From an uncultured Lachnospiraceae bacterium (lineage in GTDB: Bacteria; Bacillota; Clostridia; Lachnospirales; Lachnospiraceae), in assembly GCA_902766655.1 (NCBI GenBank), contig CACXEL010000291.1, positions 1-7,546 of the forward strand: a stretch of DNA of 7,546 nt, read 5' to 3'. Below are positions 6,363 through 7,546 of this stretch, piece by piece. Position numbers and translations under genes: made by a program. A model generated the notes under the pieces. It saw nothing but the letters and a program-made list of their open reading frames with translations, was not told the DNA's origin and did not search any database. The stretch's first letter is position 1. The number at the start of each line of letters is the position of its first letter.

Positions 6363-7067
6363 GTGGCGGAAAACAAAGTGAGACACCTCGGCGTCATCAT
6401 GGACGGCAACCGGCGCTGGGCCAGGCAGCATATGTTCACCTCCGTTATGCGCGGGCACGAGAAGGGTGTGGATACCTTCATGGACCTCTGCACCTGGTGC
6501 CAGGAGGCGGGGATTCCCTACCTGAGCGTGTATGCATTTTCAACGGAGAACTGGAACCGGTCCAGGCAGGAGGTCAGAGACCTCTTCAGGCTCATGGAGC
6601 GGTTCTTCACGGAGCAGGTCAGCGTCTGCATCCAGCGCGATATCCGGGTCATCGTGGTGGGCAACCTGGAGCTTCTCCTGCCTGAGGACCAGGAGACCGT
6701 GGCCAAGGCCATGGAGATGACATCCCACTGCCGGAACCTGACCGTCCAGGTCGCCATCAGCTACGGCGGCCGCGACGAGATCGTCCGCGCGGTCCGGAAA
6801 TACACGGCCAAGGTCCTTCGGGGCGAGGAGGATCCCGCCTTCCTCACGGAGGACGTCTTCGAGGCCTGCCTGGACACGGCCGGCGTGCCCGACATCGACC
6901 TGGTGGTCCGGACCGGCGGCAACCAGCGGCTCTCCAACTTCTTCCCCTGGCAGACGGTCTATTCGGAGATCTATTTCACGGATACCCTCTGGCCGGATTT
7001 CACGCAGGAGGAGCTTCAGAGAGCGCTGGCTTACTATGAGAATATTCAGATCAACAAGGGGAAATAG
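6363..7067 (+). CDS. uppS: cis-Prenyltransferase, UppS family (isoprenyl transferase)
   Basis: This 234-residue enzyme, slightly shorter than E. coli UppS (253), adds isopentenyl diphosphate units in cis to an allylic diphosphate. The usual product is undecaprenyl diphosphate, the lipid carrier for cell-wall synthesis. It has no membrane segment and would act at the cytoplasmic membrane face. Conserved features are MDGNRRW (13-19, catalytic Asp14), RGHEKG (30-35), FSTENWNR (59-66), SYGGRDEIVRA (133-143), the RTGG-x-QRLSNF region (183-193, with Arg183, Arg189 and Ser191), and SEIYFTDTLWPDF (201-213, with Mg-binding Glu202). Residue 187 is Asn (AAC at 6921-6923), where E. coli has Glu198 and most relatives have Glu. 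The GTG start is supported by its ribosome binding site and the usual family N-terminus. The usual neighbours frr, cdsA and dxr are absent, and a trans-prenyl synthase gene follows directly. It could therefore be a second, specialised copy. Confidence 0.92.
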   Translation: MAENKVRHLGVIMDGNRRWARQHMFTSVMRGHEKGVDTFMDLCTWCQEAGIPYLSVYAFSTENWNRSRQEVRDLFRLMERFFTEQVSVCIQRDIRVIVVGNLELLLPEDQETVAKAMEMTSHCRNLTVQVAISYGGRDEIVRAVRKYTAKVLRGEEDPAFLTEDVFEACLDTAGVPDIDLVVRTGGNQRLSNFFPWQTVYSEIYFTDTLWPDFTQEELQRALAYYENIQINKGK

Positions 7068-7546
7068 ATGACCAGGGACCTTCAGGATATTGATATTTTC
7101 AGGGACTTCTACAGCACCTCCTTAAAGCGTCTCTCCAAACGGGCGGCGGCCTTCAACGACCGGCTCCTCAGGGAGGACCATCCGCTGCTCGTGCCCTTCA
7201 TGAAGGATTTTGCCGACCTGGGCACCGGCGGCAAGATGTTCCGCGGCATGCTGGTGAATCTCGGCTACCGCCTCGCGGGAAATGACGACATCCAAAGGAG
7301 CGACGCCCTGGCCATCGCCTTCGAGCTCTTCCAGACCGGCGTTCTGATCCACGACGACGTGATTGACAACGCGAGCCTTCGAAGGGGAAAAAAGACCGCC
7401 CACCTGCGGGAGAAGGAGCGGATGGAGGCCAGGAAGATCCGGATGCAGGGCGCATCGGGTTCACCGGAGGCCCTTGGCAGGTCTACGGCCATCTGCCTCG
7501 GCGACCTGGGCCTCTATTACGCCAACCTTGAGCTGGCGGAGAAGTA
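7068..7546 (+). CDS. Polyprenyl (trans-isoprenyl) diphosphate synthase, 5' part
   Basis: The first 159 codons are present and the frame stays open at the window edge. The ATG directly follows the uppS TAG with no gap. An AAGGGG (7056-7061) lies 6 nt upstream inside uppS, so the two genes are almost certainly co-translated. The family is shown by GGKMFRG (54-60, the GGKxxR substrate loop), HDDVID (95-100, the first Asp-rich DDxxD motif that binds Mg and allylic diphosphate) and LRRGKKT (104-110). Between this motif and GRSTAICLGD (137-146) is a longer linker than in IspA-type enzymes. This spacing recalls the IdsA/geranylgeranyl synthase-like subgroup. The enzyme would build an all-trans allylic diphosphate (FPP, GGPP or longer), a plausible starter for the adjacent UppS. 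Product length cannot be judged because the second Asp-rich motif lies beyond the window. Confidence 0.88.
   Translation, partial: MTRDLQDIDIFRDFYSTSLKRLSKRAAAFNDRLLREDHPLLVPFMKDFADLGTGGKMFRGMLVNLGYRLAGNDDIQRSDALAIAFELFQTGVLIHDDVIDNASLRRGKKTAHLREKERMEARKIRMQGASGSPEALGRSTAICLGDLGLYYANLELAEK

Noticed and set aside
4073..6493. 806-codon open frame on the minus strand, antisense to the ATPase gene
   Set aside because: The long stop-free frame is explained by strong GC bias at third codon positions of the sense gene. Its translation is repetitive Leu/Gly/His/Arg-rich sequence with no recognisable domain, while the sense strand encodes clear Walker motifs and has a good ribosome binding site.

Overview
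The window is dense, GC-rich bacterial DNA with strong C/G bias at third codon positions. All seven genes lie on the + strand, and most have a Shine-Dalgarno site. The protein types point to a high-GC member of the Bacillota, most likely a Lachnospiraceae-like clostridium: an AspC-type aminotransferase next to hisC, a COG2426 membrane protein, a DUF853/HerA-like ATPase and a clostridial-type isoprenyl transferase. This placement is an inference from protein resemblance. No rRNA, tRNA, CRISPR array or transposase gene was found.

Layout. Bases 1-96 are a perfect inverted repeat with 46-bp arms and a 4-nt loop, touching the left edge of the window. A plausible sigma-A promoter and a strong ribosome binding site follow. 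Next come a class I/II PLP aminotransferase (195-1388) and histidinol-phosphate aminotransferase hisC (1372-2445), whose reading frames overlap by 17 nt. A 150-nt gap with two GC-rich hairpins leads to a COG2426 'small multi-drug export' type membrane protein (2596-3066). A 115-nt leader precedes a membrane-anchored alpha/beta hydrolase (3182-4144). Twelve bases later a 706-residue HerA-like P-loop ATPase begins (4157-6277). It carries an unusual Tyr/Gly/Ser-rich low-complexity segment. After an 85-nt gap with a strong GC hairpin, a cis-prenyltransferase of the UppS family starts at a GTG (6363-7067). It is followed with no gap by the 5' part of a trans-polyprenyl diphosphate synthase (7068 to the window end).

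How the genes work together. The two aminotransferases look translationally coupled and probably serve amino-acid metabolism, including histidine synthesis. The hydrolase and the ATPase are tightly spaced and probably co-transcribed, but no shared pathway is evident. The last two genes form a clear pair: a trans-prenyl synthase can make the allylic diphosphate starter that a cis-prenyltransferase extends to a polyprenyl (undecaprenyl-type) lipid carrier.

Most of the window is ordinary housekeeping content. The best candidates for a second look are the prion-like FUS-resembling domain inside the ATPase, the long perfect palindrome at the left edge, and a non-conservative Glu-to-Asn change in a conserved motif of the UppS-family enzyme.
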